A stretch of 27,837 bases of DNA, taken from KBS-96 sp049585195 (GTDB lineage Bacteria; Acidobacteriota; Terriglobia; Bryobacterales; Bryobacteraceae). Position numbers and translations under genes: made by a program. How positions within the stretch are numbered: position 1 is the stretch's first letter; each line of letters opens with the position of its first letter. The stretch lies in assembly GCA_049585195.1 (NCBI GenBank), contig JBAUZG010000289.1, positions 1-27,837 of the forward strand, read 5' to 3'. Positions 1-8,160 of this stretch are shown one piece after another. Under the pieces are notes generated by a model that was not told the DNA's origin, ran no database searches, and saw only the letters and a program-made list of their open reading frames with translations.

Positions 1-37
1 GAATAATTCCTTCGCATACTGAAGTCTGCGCCATTAT

Positions 38-2281
38 GTGCCGCGAATGACTGATTCTTCATGTGGGGCAGGCGCTTTTGCCTGCCTTTGGGCGACGCAG
101 GCGTCGCCCCTACAAAGGCAGACGGCAAGACCGTCCGCCCCACCTAATAATGTCCAATCGGCTTGGTGCTTCGCGTTTATCGCTGTCTTCTTCCTCTCCT
201 CTTTAGCGCGCGCAGATACAGTCTATTTCGAGCGCACGTTTTTTGACAACAGCCTGACTCCCGATAACTATTTCTATAGCGCCGGGAAGCTATCCTCGCC
301 AAGCAGTTTGACCCTGATCGATGGCAAGCTGCCTGTGGATACGCGCACATTTTTCACGCCTCCTAACTCGCTCAGTTTGGAATGGACTTCCCGAGCGGAC
401 GGCGGCTGGGAAGCGGAAGTGCGTTTCGAAGAATGGAGGAATCGCAAGGCATTTTTCCCCGGAGAGACTCTGCTATTCCACGTTTACTCGCCGGAAGGAA
501 TTCGAGCGAAAGACTTGCCACGGATCGCTTTGCGCGACGAGAACAAGGCGTTTACTCAGCCGCTTATGCTTGGCGATGCGATCGCTAGAATCGCCGCGCG
601 CCGATGGGTACAAATCAAAATTCCTTTAGATCGGTTTCGAACCGCCTCGGTTCGCCGCTTCGATCCCCATTGGATCAACACCATCTGCTTCTTACAAGGA
701 GCCGCTGACGGCATAAAACATACGCTGCTAATCGACGAGATTCGCATTGATCGCGCGAATGCAGACCCCAATTCGCCCCCTCCTGCCGCTCCCGTCCATG
801 TCGAAGCGAAAGGTTATGAGCGGCACATCGACGTGAGTTGGATGCCTGCCGGCGAGCAAGCGGAACGCTACATCGTCTATCGCTCGTTAAATAACGGCCC
901 TTTTCGCCCGGTTGGAATCCAGGTGCGAGGCGTGTATCGCTACAAGGACTTCTTAGGCAAAATCGACGAGCGTGCCGCTTATAAGCTAAAAGCGTGCGAC
1001 CGGGACTACCGCGAATCGGCGTTTTCTGAAACTGCAGTCGCTTCGACGCACGCGATGAGCGATGACGACTTACTAACTATGGTGCAGGAGGCCAGTTTCC
1101 GCTACTACTGGGAGGGCGCTCCTGCGTCGGGAATGACTCGCGAAAACATTCCGGGAAACGATGACATCGTCGCCACGGGCGCGAGTGGATTCGGCGTAAT
1201 GGCGCTCATCGTGGGAGTAGACCGCAGATTCATTGCGCGAGAGCAAGGCGTGCAGCGCTTGTTGAAGATTGCTGATTTTCTCGAACATGCAGATCGTTTT
1301 CGCGGGGCGTGGGCGCATTTCATGAACGGCGCGACCGGCCGGCGCATGCCTGTCTTTTCCATGTTCGACAACGGAGCGGATATAGTCGAGACTTCATTTC
1401 TTATGGAAGGCCTGCTGTCCGCGCGTGAATATTTCGATGGAACAACCGCAGCCGAGCAGGAATTGCGCAAACGCATCACACGCTTGTGGCAAGGAGTCGA
1501 GTGGGATTGGTTCCGCAGAACTCCAAGTGGCGATACGCTTTTCTGGCATTGGTCGCCCGAATATTCGTGGTACATCGATCACCGGCTCTACGGATGGAAC
1601 GAAATCATGATTACGTATCTGTTGAGCATCGCTTCTCCCACTCACCCCGTTCCGGCGAGCCTCTATTACACAGGCTGGGCAGGCGATCCCCGCGAATTCA
1701 TAAACGGCCATACCTATTACGGAATCAAGCTCGATTTGGGTACCGGGACAGGCGGCCCTTTGTTCTTCACCCATTACTCGTATATGGGCTTCGATCCGCA
1801 TGATATTCGCGACAGGTATGCCGAGTATTTTGAAAACAACAGGAATATGGCGCTGATCAATCACGCTTATTGCGTAGCGAATCCACAGCATCACCAAGGT
1901 TATGGCGATGCGTGCTGGGGCATTACCGCGGTTGACGGCCCGAAGGGCTATGCGCCTTACGAACCCACGCCGGACATGGATGACGGCACAATTGCCCCCA
2001 CTGGCGCGCTCGCTTCGTTTCCCTATACTCCGGAGCTGTCCATCAAGGCCCTGAAACATTTCTATCGAGACCTCGGGGACAAGCTTTGGGACGTGTATGG
2101 ATTTCGCGACGCATTCAATCTGGACGAAAATTGGTTCGCCAGAATCAACATGGGCCTGAATCAGGCCCCTGTCGTGGTGATGATCGAAAACTATCGCACC
2201 GGACTGGTATGGCGTGAGTTTATGAAAAACCCCGAGATCGGAGCTATGATTTCCCGCCTGGGCCTGCGCCAGGGAAGATGA
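38..2281 (+). CDS. Exported GH144-type (PF10091 'glucoamylase') glucanase
   Basis: Likely a secreted or periplasmic endo-beta-1,2-glucanase or related glucosidase that cuts sophoro-oligosaccharides or beta-1,2-glucan. Seen: a hydrophobic export segment at residues about 43-59 ending in a signal-peptidase-like ARA; a beta-rich N-terminal region (60-240) that could bind carbohydrate; an Fn3-like module (about 252-335); and an all-helical catalytic region (about 341-735) with the family's aromatic and acidic blocks (EASFRYYWEG, MFDNGADIVETSFLMEGLL, YGWNEIMITYLL). PF10091 proteins of this kind belong largely to GH144; the substrate is inferred. The start is uncertain. GTG at 38 and ATG at 47 are the only in-frame starts ahead of the signal peptide, and residues 9-36 are encoded by a palindromic repeat, so the leader is unusually long. 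The next genes are also exported carbohydrate enzymes on the same strand, 119 bp away. Confidence 0.85.
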   Translation: MPRMTDSSCGAGAFACLWATQASPLQRQTARPSAPPNNVQSAWCFAFIAVFFLSSLARADTVYFERTFFDNSLTPDNYFYSAGKLSSPSSLTLIDGKLPVDTRTFFTPPNSLSLEWTSRADGGWEAEVRFEEWRNRKAFFPGETLLFHVYSPEGIRAKDLPRIALRDENKAFTQPLMLGDAIARIAARRWVQIKIPLDRFRTASVRRFDPHWINTICFLQGAADGIKHTLLIDEIRIDRANADPNSPPPAAPVHVEAKGYERHIDVSWMPAGEQAERYIVYRSLNNGPFRPVGIQVRGVYRYKDFLGKIDERAAYKLKACDRDYRESAFSETAVASTHAMSDDDLLTMVQEASFRYYWEGAPASGMTRENIPGNDDIVATGASGFGVMALIVGVDRRFIAREQGVQRLLKIADFLEHADRFRGAWAHFMNGATGRRMPVFSMFDNGADIVETSFLMEGLLSAREYFDGTTAAEQELRKRITRLWQGVEWDWFRRTPSGDTLFWHWSPEYSWYIDHRLYGWNEIMITYLLSIASPTHPVPASLYYTGWAGDPREFINGHTYYGIKLDLGTGTGGPLFFTHYSYMGFDPHDIRDRYAEYFENNRNMALINHAYCVANPQHHQGYGDACWGITAVDGPKGYAPYEPTPDMDDGTIAPTGALASFPYTPELSIKALKHFYRDLGDKLWDVYGFRDAFNLDENWFARINMGLNQAPVVVMIENYRTGLVWREFMKNPEIGAMISRLGLRQGR
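63..143. repeat. Three-stem GC-rich palindromic repeat (REP/MITE-like)
   Basis: An outer inverted repeat GTGGGGC (63-69) / GCCCCAC (137-143) encloses three hairpins. The first is GGCAGGC (67-73) / GCCTGCC (80-86). The second has a stem CTGCCTTTG (82-90) / CAAAGGCAG (113-121) around a stem GGGCGACGC (90-98) / GCGTCGCCC (101-109). The third is GACGG (121-125) / CCGTC (131-135). Some arms share bases, so alternative folds exist. The form resembles dispersed intergenic palindromes of acidobacterial genomes, which is recollection rather than a search result. It has no stop codon in the frame of the GH144 gene and is read as part of its leader. Confidence 0.85.
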
Positions 2282-2400
2282 ACTGCAGCGGCTTATTCGG
2301 GCGACTATTCTAATTCTTGCTGCCCAAAACGTAGCGAAGTTTATCGGGCATCAAGACGTAAACAAAATCCCCAGCTTTCAGCAGTAAACTAAACTCTGCC

Positions 2401-4023
2401 ATGCTGGGTGTTCGATTGCGCTTCCGAAAATACTTCTTACTGGTTTTTGGGCTCGCCTCGCTTGTCCTTGCGCAGTCCATTAATCCGGGCCTGCTGAATG
2501 AGACCCGCATCTATATCAAGCACATGTGGCATGTGCTCGAGCGGTCGAACAAAACACTTTTAAAATCGGCTGTTGACACGAAGGTTGGCCAAGCCGGCAC
2601 ATTGACGCTTTATGTCGCGCGCGACGAAAGTCCGGATGCCGTCACGGCGAGTTTACGGCGGATTCTCGCGCCTGCCGAGATGAAGCGTATCACAGTTAAG
2701 CAGCTGCCGCCCGATCCGGAATCGATTTCCGAGGCCGGTCTTTTATATCTGCCCCATCCGTATGTCGTACCGGGCGGCCGGTTTAACGAGATGTACGGAT
2801 GGGACAGCTATTTCACGCTGCTTGGGCTGGTACGCGACGGCGAGCTGCAGCTTGCCAAGGACATGACCGAAAATTTTTTGTACGAGATTGAGCACTACGG
2901 CATGATTCTGAATGCGAACCGGACGTATTATTTGACGCGTTCGCAGCCTCCGTTTCTGACGCAGATGATTCTCGAGGTGTATCGGCGGTCGGGCGATTTG
3001 AAATGGCTTGAAGGAACGATTCCGGCGATTGAGAAGTACTACGCGTATTGGCTGAAAGCGCCGCATTTCACGCCCGAGACGCTACTTTCGCATTATGCCG
3101 GAGGAGCCGACACACCCGCGTCTGAAGTAGTTCATGGAGAGCGCGATGCCAACGGCAAGAACCAGTACGATCGGGTGAAGGAGTATTACCGCACACACAA
3201 GGTGACCGCGTATGACGTTGGCCAATACTACGATCGCGCAACGGATCGGTTGACGCCGTTGTTTTATGAGGGAGACCGGGCCATGCGGGAATCGGGATTC
3301 GATCCTTCGGCCCGATTCGGTCCCTTCAGCGTCGATATCATTCACTACAACTCAGTGGATTTGAATTCCCTGCTCTACCGAATGGAGCTCGACACGTCGG
3401 CGATTATGGAACTGCTCGACCGGCCGCACGAAGCCGGGCAATGGGCGACACGGGCCGACCACCGGGCGATTCAGATGAATGAGCTGATGTGGAATGAGAA
3501 AGAGGGAATGTACTTCGACTACGATTTCGTAACTCACAAAGAGTCCAACTATCATTTTTTGACGACGTTTTATCCGCTGTGGGCGGGGCTCGCTTCCGAG
3601 GAACAGGCCGAGCGGCTGCGCAGCAACCTCAGGATATTCGAGAAAGCCGGGGGACTCGAGACCAGCGATAACGTGAGCGGAAATCAATGGGACGCGCCTT
3701 ATGGATGGGCTCCTTTGCACATCTTGGCTGTCGAGGGACTGCGGCGCTATGGCTTCAACGACGATGCCGATCGCATCAGCCGAAAGTTTCTAGCGATGGT
3801 TGTGCGGGATTTTGAAGCGCACGGCACGATCAAGGAAAAATATGACGTGGTTACGGCTCGATCGGATTTGGCCGCCGGTTTGAAATTTGGCTATACGTCG
3901 AATGAGGCGGGTTTCGGGTGGACGAACGCCGCGGCGGTGATTTTCGCGGACGAACTAGCAGCGCGGCATGAACTTCAAAAAGTGGCTCAACACGGCGCTC
4001 TGATAGAATTCGCGCGGAGATGA
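2401..4023 (+). CDS. treA: Exported trehalase, GH37
   Basis: Hydrolyses alpha,alpha-trehalose to two glucose molecules, most likely in the periplasm. Seen: a Sec signal peptide (residues 1-25, cleavage after VLAQ-like residues); trehalase signature 1 as PGGRFNEMYGWDSYF at 124-138; the ESGFD block at 297-301, matching the family's ESGWD with the catalytic Asp (D301); signature 2 as NQWDAPYGWAPL at 428-439; and the C-terminal SNEAGFGWTN, with E502 in the position of the family's catalytic base. Length 540 aa is normal for periplasmic GH37. The ATG at 2401 directly precedes a basic signal-peptide n-region, but no clear Shine-Dalgarno is visible. The last codons overlap the next gene by ATGA, so the pair is probably co-translated. 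The 119 bp before it show no gene. Confidence 0.93.
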   Translation: MLGVRLRFRKYFLLVFGLASLVLAQSINPGLLNETRIYIKHMWHVLERSNKTLLKSAVDTKVGQAGTLTLYVARDESPDAVTASLRRILAPAEMKRITVKQLPPDPESISEAGLLYLPHPYVVPGGRFNEMYGWDSYFTLLGLVRDGELQLAKDMTENFLYEIEHYGMILNANRTYYLTRSQPPFLTQMILEVYRRSGDLKWLEGTIPAIEKYYAYWLKAPHFTPETLLSHYAGGADTPASEVVHGERDANGKNQYDRVKEYYRTHKVTAYDVGQYYDRATDRLTPLFYEGDRAMRESGFDPSARFGPFSVDIIHYNSVDLNSLLYRMELDTSAIMELLDRPHEAGQWATRADHRAIQMNELMWNEKEGMYFDYDFVTHKESNYHFLTTFYPLWAGLASEEQAERLRSNLRIFEKAGGLETSDNVSGNQWDAPYGWAPLHILAVEGLRRYGFNDDADRISRKFLAMVVRDFEAHGTIKEKYDVVTARSDLAAGLKFGYTSNEAGFGWTNAAAVIFADELAARHELQKVAQHGALIEFARR

Positions 4024-4787
4024 AAAAAACTGCGCTGTTCACGCTGATTCCGCTTGCATTACTGGCGAGCGTCACGATACCGGTTATCAAATGGAAGCCC
4101 GACGACCGGAGCCGCCCGAAGCCTCCGGTCGTGACACCGGGGACCGAGAGCACACAAGCGGAACCGGGGAAGGCTCCGTCGGATGCTGTGGTTCTTTTCG
4201 ATGGAAGAGATCTGTCGGAGTGGCAGGGCAAGAATGGCAAAGCAGCTCCGTGGCACGTGGCGGATGGTTACTTCGAGGTAACCCCGGGCTCGGGTGACAT
4301 ACGGACGAAGGAGGCGTTTGGAGATTGCCAACTCCACGTGGAATGGGCTTCGCCGAATCCGCCAAGGGGGACGGATCAAGACCGGGGCAACAGCGGAGTG
4401 TACCTGATGAGTCTATACGAGATTCAGGTGCTTGATTCGTATCACGCCGATACGTACCCGGACGGGCAGGCGGGCGCTGTTTATTCGCAGTGGCCGCCGC
4501 TGGTGAACCCGATCCGGCCACCGGGTATGTGGCAGATGTACGACATCGTGTTTCATGGGCCGCGATTTTCGGCTTCGGGCGAACTCGAGAGGCTGGCTAC
4601 GGTGACCGTGCTCTTCAATGGCGTTTTGGTGCAAGACCATGTTTCGCTCACCGGGCCGACGGCATGGGAAGGGCGGCCTCCGTACAAGAAGCACGCGGAG
4701 AAGATGCCATTGCTTTTGCAGGACCATCATCATCCGGTGCGGTTTCGCAATATTTGGATACGCGAGCTGCACGAGCCGGAATCCTAG
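4020..4787 (+). CDS. Exported DUF1080 protein (3-keto-disaccharide hydrolase family)
   Basis: A DUF1080/PF06439 jelly-roll protein of the concanavalin-like type; some members hydrolyse 3-keto-glycosides, others probably bind glycans. Seen: an N-terminal hydrophobic segment (about 4-24) that is either a signal peptide or a membrane anchor; a proline-rich linker (about 30-55); then the family opening LFDGRDLSEW at 59-68, followed by the sandwich core with WHVADGYFEV and NSGVYLMSLYEIQVLDS. Length 255 aa is typical of single-domain members. The ATG lies in the overlap ATGA with the trehalase stop, and GCGGAG just upstream can serve as ribosome-binding site. Coupling to a trehalase makes a disaccharide, possibly 3-keto-trehalose, a reasonable but unproven substrate. 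It ends 29 bp before the convergent DoxX-like gene. Confidence 0.85.
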   Translation: MKKTALFTLIPLALLASVTIPVIKWKPDDRSRPKPPVVTPGTESTQAEPGKAPSDAVVLFDGRDLSEWQGKNGKAAPWHVADGYFEVTPGSGDIRTKEAFGDCQLHVEWASPNPPRGTDQDRGNSGVYLMSLYEIQVLDSYHADTYPDGQAGAVYSQWPPLVNPIRPPGMWQMYDIVFHGPRFSASGELERLATVTVLFNGVLVQDHVSLTGPTAWEGRPPYKKHAEKMPLLLQDHHHPVRFRNIWIRELHEPES

Positions 4788-4816
4788 GCGAGCCTGGTTC
4801 GTTGAAGCGGGCGTTC

Positions 4817-6169
4817 TTAGCGGTTGAAGGGAAACTCATTGATCCAATGGAAGCCGCGGCTCACGAGTAAGTAGTTCGAGAGATCGAATCGCCGCAGGCG
4901 GACCGAAAGTCTGTCTGGGCCGAGGTTGCCTTCGAGAACAATGTGTTCCGCGTCGGAGCGCGAGTATATAAGGAAGCCCTGCTGGCTGAGGTCGTTGGAC
5001 CGAGAGAGGGCTACCCTATTTGCGGTGGTGTCGTACCGTGCCGTCCATCCCTGGAGGGAATTATCCATCACGCGCACCTGGAAGAACGTGGGAGACTCGA
5101 TCATCACCTTGTTCCATCGCGTTTTGTCGGTGGCGAGAGGCGGACGAACCTGGTTGTTGAGGCTGAACGTTTCGACATCGTAGAGCCCGTAGATGGGCGG
5201 GCGCTGCGGATGAAGGTGGCTTTGAGCGTACGCGGCGAAGCTGCCCTGGACCTGGCTGAAAAGGTAGTAGCCAATGGCCAGCACCTGAACGCTCACAACG
5301 GCAATACGCGCTGCGCGGGGGTGGAACGCGGGCCTGGAAAGATCGGCCGGCGCGGCGGGGCGATTAAGCACCAGGAAATTGGCGAGGCGGCGTAGATTGG
5401 GCGCAAGGAGGATAACGGCCATGAACAGCAGGTTGATCGAATAGAGCTTGACGGGTACGTCGTAACAGAAGTTGAGCGCGACGATATTGGTGAGCACCGC
5501 GGCCGCAGCCATTGCGCCGAAAGTCGTTGTGCGGCGAGTGAGGAGCAGGAGACCGCTGACTACTTCAGCGCTTCCCGAAAAAATCACGTAAGCCGGCGAC
5601 GCGCCCATGAAAGACCAAAGCGCACCCATGGGAGAGAAATCGCCGTAAGTTTCGGTGAGCTTGAAGAAGACCGGATACGGAAACTGAAGGGGAAAGACCT
5701 TGGCGAAGCCATAGGCAAACAAGGTGAAGGCGAGCGTATAGCGGATCAAGACGCGGAGCCAAGAGTGAAGCTCACAGCAGTTGGGCCGCTTGTGGTCGAC
5801 AATAGACCACACTAGGGCAGCAGCGAGAGCAAAGACCAAGTACAGGAGGTTTTCGATGTAATCCAGGGTGGTGTCGCCGCTGCCGGTGGGGAAATATGTT
5901 GTGACGCTGCCGCTCAGGCGGAAGACATGGATCGCAACCCAGGGCGTCAGCGCGTGCCAGAGATAGATATAAGGTTCGGCGAGGAATTGAAGGCCGGGGA
6001 TGCTGGTGACGAGCGAGATGCGGCCTGGTTCGGGAGCGGAATACAGCACGAAGTAACAGCAGACGAAACGAAAGAAGAGTCGCTGTGCGAGATTCCAGCG
6101 TGGGGGCGGTTGACTTTGCAAGCCTGGCTCTTCGGGGACGACGGGCTCCGGTTGCGAGATGTTTTCCAT
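4817..6169 (-). CDS. DoxX-like integral membrane protein with C-terminal soluble domain
   Basis: The function is not known with certainty. Several hydrophobic segments fill the first ~270 residues (RLFFRFVCCYFVLYSAP, IENLLYLVFALAAALVWSI, VLIRYTLAFTLFAYGFAKVF, AYVIFSGSAEVVSGLLLLT, MAAAAVLTNIVALNFCYDV, LLFMAVILLAP). The YTLAFTLFAYGFAKVFPLQFP and SGSAEVVSGLLLL blocks recall DoxX/DoxD-type proteins. A further membrane pass (IAVVSVQVLAIGYYLF) precedes a soluble, beta-rich C-terminus of about 130 residues. The open frame extends to 6232, overlapping tlyA by 47 bp. I chose the ATG at 6169 (450 aa), which lies 16 bp after the tlyA stop; GTG at 6175 is an alternative. It is probably the last gene of the xseB-ispA-tlyA operon. 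The operon context does not reveal a function. Confidence 0.7.
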   Translation of the reverse strand: MENISQPEPVVPEEPGLQSQPPPRWNLAQRLFFRFVCCYFVLYSAPEPGRISLVTSIPGLQFLAEPYIYLWHALTPWVAIHVFRLSGSVTTYFPTGSGDTTLDYIENLLYLVFALAAALVWSIVDHKRPNCCELHSWLRVLIRYTLAFTLFAYGFAKVFPLQFPYPVFFKLTETYGDFSPMGALWSFMGASPAYVIFSGSAEVVSGLLLLTRRTTTFGAMAAAAVLTNIVALNFCYDVPVKLYSINLLFMAVILLAPNLRRLANFLVLNRPAAPADLSRPAFHPRAARIAVVSVQVLAIGYYLFSQVQGSFAAYAQSHLHPQRPPIYGLYDVETFSLNNQVRPPLATDKTRWNKVMIESPTFFQVRVMDNSLQGWTARYDTTANRVALSRSNDLSQQGFLIYSRSDAEHIVLEGNLGPDRLSVRLRRFDLSNYLLVSRGFHWINEFPFNR

Positions 6170-6185
6170 GTGCACGTTGAGACAT

Positions 6186-6914
6186 TCATAACATTGCGTG
6201 AAGAAAGAACTCTCGGTTGCCTTCCGCGCCAAGTATCGGACTTTCCATCGATTGCGTTTTGAATTGGCGAGTTTCGAGCGCCGCTCGGACCCGATCGCGA
6301 GCTTGGGCGTGGAGAGCGGGATCGCGAACGATGCCGCCTTTACCCACGTTTTCGCGGCCTACCTCGAATTGAGGCTTGACGAGGATTACAAGATCACCCG
6401 TAGGTGAGAGAAGCGGGATGAGAGCGGGAAGAATGAGCGTGACCGAGATGAAGCTGACATCGCAGACGATGAGGCTCAGCGGCTCGCCAATATCGGCGAC
6501 TTGTAAGTAGCGGGCGTTGGTGCGTTCGTGAAGAACTACGCGAGGATCGGTGCGGAGCTTCCAATCGATTTGGCCGGCGCCCGTATCGACACAATGGACG
6601 CGCAAAGCGCCGTGCTGGAGCAGGCAATCGGTGAAGCCACCCGTGGACGTTCCGACATCGAGGCAAACTTTATCGCGCGGCGAGACGGCAAACTCGCGAA
6701 GCGCGGCTTCGAGCTTAAGGCCGCCGCGGCTCACATAGCGGAGCGGCTGCTGGACTTCGAGTTTGGAATCGAGACCGACAGGTTGGCCCGGCTTTGTAGC
6801 CTTCTGCCCATCCACTGAGACTTCGCCGGCAAGAATGAGGGCTTGCGCCTTTTCGCGGGAAGCGGCAAGTCCGCGATCAACCAGCGACCTATCGAGGCGG
6901 TGTTTCGAGGGCAC
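6186..6914 (-). CDS. tlyA: TlyA-family rRNA (cytidine-2'-O)-methyltransferase
   Basis: Transfers a methyl group from S-adenosylmethionine to the ribose 2'-OH of rRNA cytidines; homologues act on 16S C1409 and/or 23S C1920. Some family members are described as hemolysins, but the methyltransferase role is the established one. Seen: an N-terminal S4 RNA-binding domain (about 5-62, RLDRSLVDRGLAASREKAQALILAG) and an FtsJ-type Rossmann domain with the SAM-binding block DVGTSTGGFTD at 86-96, the CDVSFIS block at 151-157 and KPQFEVGRENVGKGGIVRD from K180. Length 242 aa is slightly short of the usual 245-270. It starts at GTG 6914, only 6 bp after the ispA stop, consistent with an operon. Confidence 0.93.
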   Translation of the reverse strand: MPSKHRLDRSLVDRGLAASREKAQALILAGEVSVDGQKATKPGQPVGLDSKLEVQQPLRYVSRGGLKLEAALREFAVSPRDKVCLDVGTSTGGFTDCLLQHGALRVHCVDTGAGQIDWKLRTDPRVVLHERTNARYLQVADIGEPLSLIVCDVSFISVTLILPALIPLLSPTGDLVILVKPQFEVGRENVGKGGIVRDPALHAQARDRVRAALETRQFKTQSMESPILGAEGNREFFLHAML

Positions 6915-6920
6915 GGCTCG

Positions 6921-7823
6921 CTAGGTTTGGCGCTGAACGATAAGATCGGCGAGCTGACGGAGACGGTCGGCGCGGTCGTCGAAAGGTTGCAGGGCGAGGT
7001 GAGCGGCGAGGCGCTCCTCTTGCGCCATGTCTCGTGAACGCGCGACGCCGTAGACGGCAGGAAACGTAATTTTTTGCTGCTCCTGATCCTTACCCGCTGT
7101 CTTTCCGAGTTTTTCAGAAGTTTGCTCGACGTCGAGGATGTCGTCTATGATCTGGAAGGCAAGGCCGATGTGTTCGCCATAGGCAGAGAGAGCGAGAAGC
7201 TCTTCACTCGTTGCGCCGGCATAGATTGCGCCTATGCGGACGCTGGCGCGAAGAACGGCTCCAGTTTTCGCGCGATGAATTTTTTCGAGCAGCCGAGGGG
7301 TAGCGGACTGGCGCTCGCCTTCGATGTCGTACGCTTGGCCGGCAATCATTCCGCCGAGCGTGCCCGCTGCGCTTGCGAGCTCTTGGGCGAGCGCAATCTT
7401 ACGTTCCGCGGCGATGTGGGGCAGACGGGCAAGAACTTCGAACGCCAGTGTGCAGAGAGCATCGCCCGCTAGGATAGCGAGCGCGTCTCCAAAGACCTTA
7501 TGGCAAGTGGGCCGGCCTCGCCTGAGGTCGTCGTTATCCATGGCCGGGAGGTCGTCGTGGATCAGTGAGTACGTGTGAATGAGTTCGAGCGTGATGGCCG
7601 CGTTTTCAACGCCCTCGGGAGCATCGGAAACGGCACGGCCAGCAGCGATGGTGAGAGTCGGGCGGATGCGCTTGCCGCCGGCGAAAAGGCTGTAGCGCAT
7701 AGCGCGGTGGAGCGATGGAGGCTCGGCGTGTTCGGAAGGAACCCAATGTTCAAGCACACGATCGATAAGCTGCTGCTGCTCGAGCAGGTACTCTTCCAAG
7801 CTCGCTTGTTCCGTTTGCGTCAT
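6921..7823 (-). CDS. ispA: Polyprenyl synthetase, farnesyl-diphosphate synthase type
   Basis: Condenses isopentenyl diphosphate with dimethylallyl and geranyl diphosphate to give farnesyl (or geranylgeranyl) diphosphate for quinone, undecaprenol or hopanoid synthesis. Seen: the GGKRIRP substrate-binding motif (49-55), the first Asp-rich motif DDLPAMDNDD (90-99) followed by RRGRPTCHK, GQAYDIEGE (162-170), and the second Asp-rich motif DDILD (227-231). The two-residue PA insertion in the first motif is the bacterial type II FPP synthase form; the exact chain length is not determinable here. Length 300 aa is normal. The ATG at 7823 overlaps the xseB stop (ATGA), and AGGAGAA in the xseB end can act as ribosome-binding site. 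dxs, a common next neighbour, is missing. Confidence 0.94.
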   Translation of the reverse strand: MTQTEQASLEEYLLEQQQLIDRVLEHWVPSEHAEPPSLHRAMRYSLFAGGKRIRPTLTIAAGRAVSDAPEGVENAAITLELIHTYSLIHDDLPAMDNDDLRRGRPTCHKVFGDALAILAGDALCTLAFEVLARLPHIAAERKIALAQELASAAGTLGGMIAGQAYDIEGERQSATPRLLEKIHRAKTGAVLRASVRIGAIYAGATSEELLALSAYGEHIGLAFQIIDDILDVEQTSEKLGKTAGKDQEQQKITFPAVYGVARSRDMAQEERLAAHLALQPFDDRADRLRQLADLIVQRQT

Positions 7824-8083
7824 CCCGATTTTGTAGAATTCTCCTCGCTTGGCTCGAAGGGCACGGCAACGATTTTCGAGCCACGCTTAATGAGTAGTTC
7901 GACGCGGGTCTCCGCTTCCTCGAGCTGGCGCTTGCAATCGGCGCTGAGTTTGATGCCCTTTTCGAATAATTCCAGGCTTTTTTCGAGCGGAAGCTCGCCT
8001 TTTTCGAGCTCCTTCACCACGCGCTCGAGCTCATCGAGGCTTGTCTCGAAGGCGGGCGCGGTTTGTGTCTCGTCCTGAGCCAT
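7820..8083 (-). CDS. xseB: Exodeoxyribonuclease VII small subunit
   Basis: Small subunit of the XseA-XseB single-strand exonuclease; it forms helical hairpins that bind the large catalytic subunit. Seen: an 87-residue, highly charged, all-helical protein with the family core SLDELERVVKELEKGELPLEKSLELFEKGIKLSADCKRQLEEAETRV (about 15-61). The C-terminal 20 residues are poorly conserved, as usual. It is the first gene of the leftward operon with ispA and tlyA. The large subunit gene xseA is not in the window. Only 77 bp separate its start from the divergent M20 peptidase gene, so both promoters lie there. A TACAAT hexamer on the minus strand at 8095-8090 could be a -10 element, but I find no convincing -35. 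Confidence 0.93.
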   Translation of the reverse strand: MAQDETQTAPAFETSLDELERVVKELEKGELPLEKSLELFEKGIKLSADCKRQLEEAETRVELLIKRGSKIVAVPFEPSEENSTKSG

Positions 8084-8160
8084 CGCTTCATTGTAGAGGA
8101 CGCGTCACGTCGCGCGCGAAGTACTCCGGGCCGAATGGGAAAATCGCTTAGGAGTAGTCA

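Noticed and set aside
1394..2059. A 221-codon open frame on the minus strand within the GH144 gene
   Set aside because: It is a shadow of a well-supported gene: no family resemblance, no ribosome-binding site, basic-residue-rich translation.
6170..6232. Start of the DoxX-like gene at 6232
   Set aside because: It would overlap tlyA by 47 bp with a hydrophilic, Cys-containing start; the ATG at 6169 lies just after the tlyA stop.
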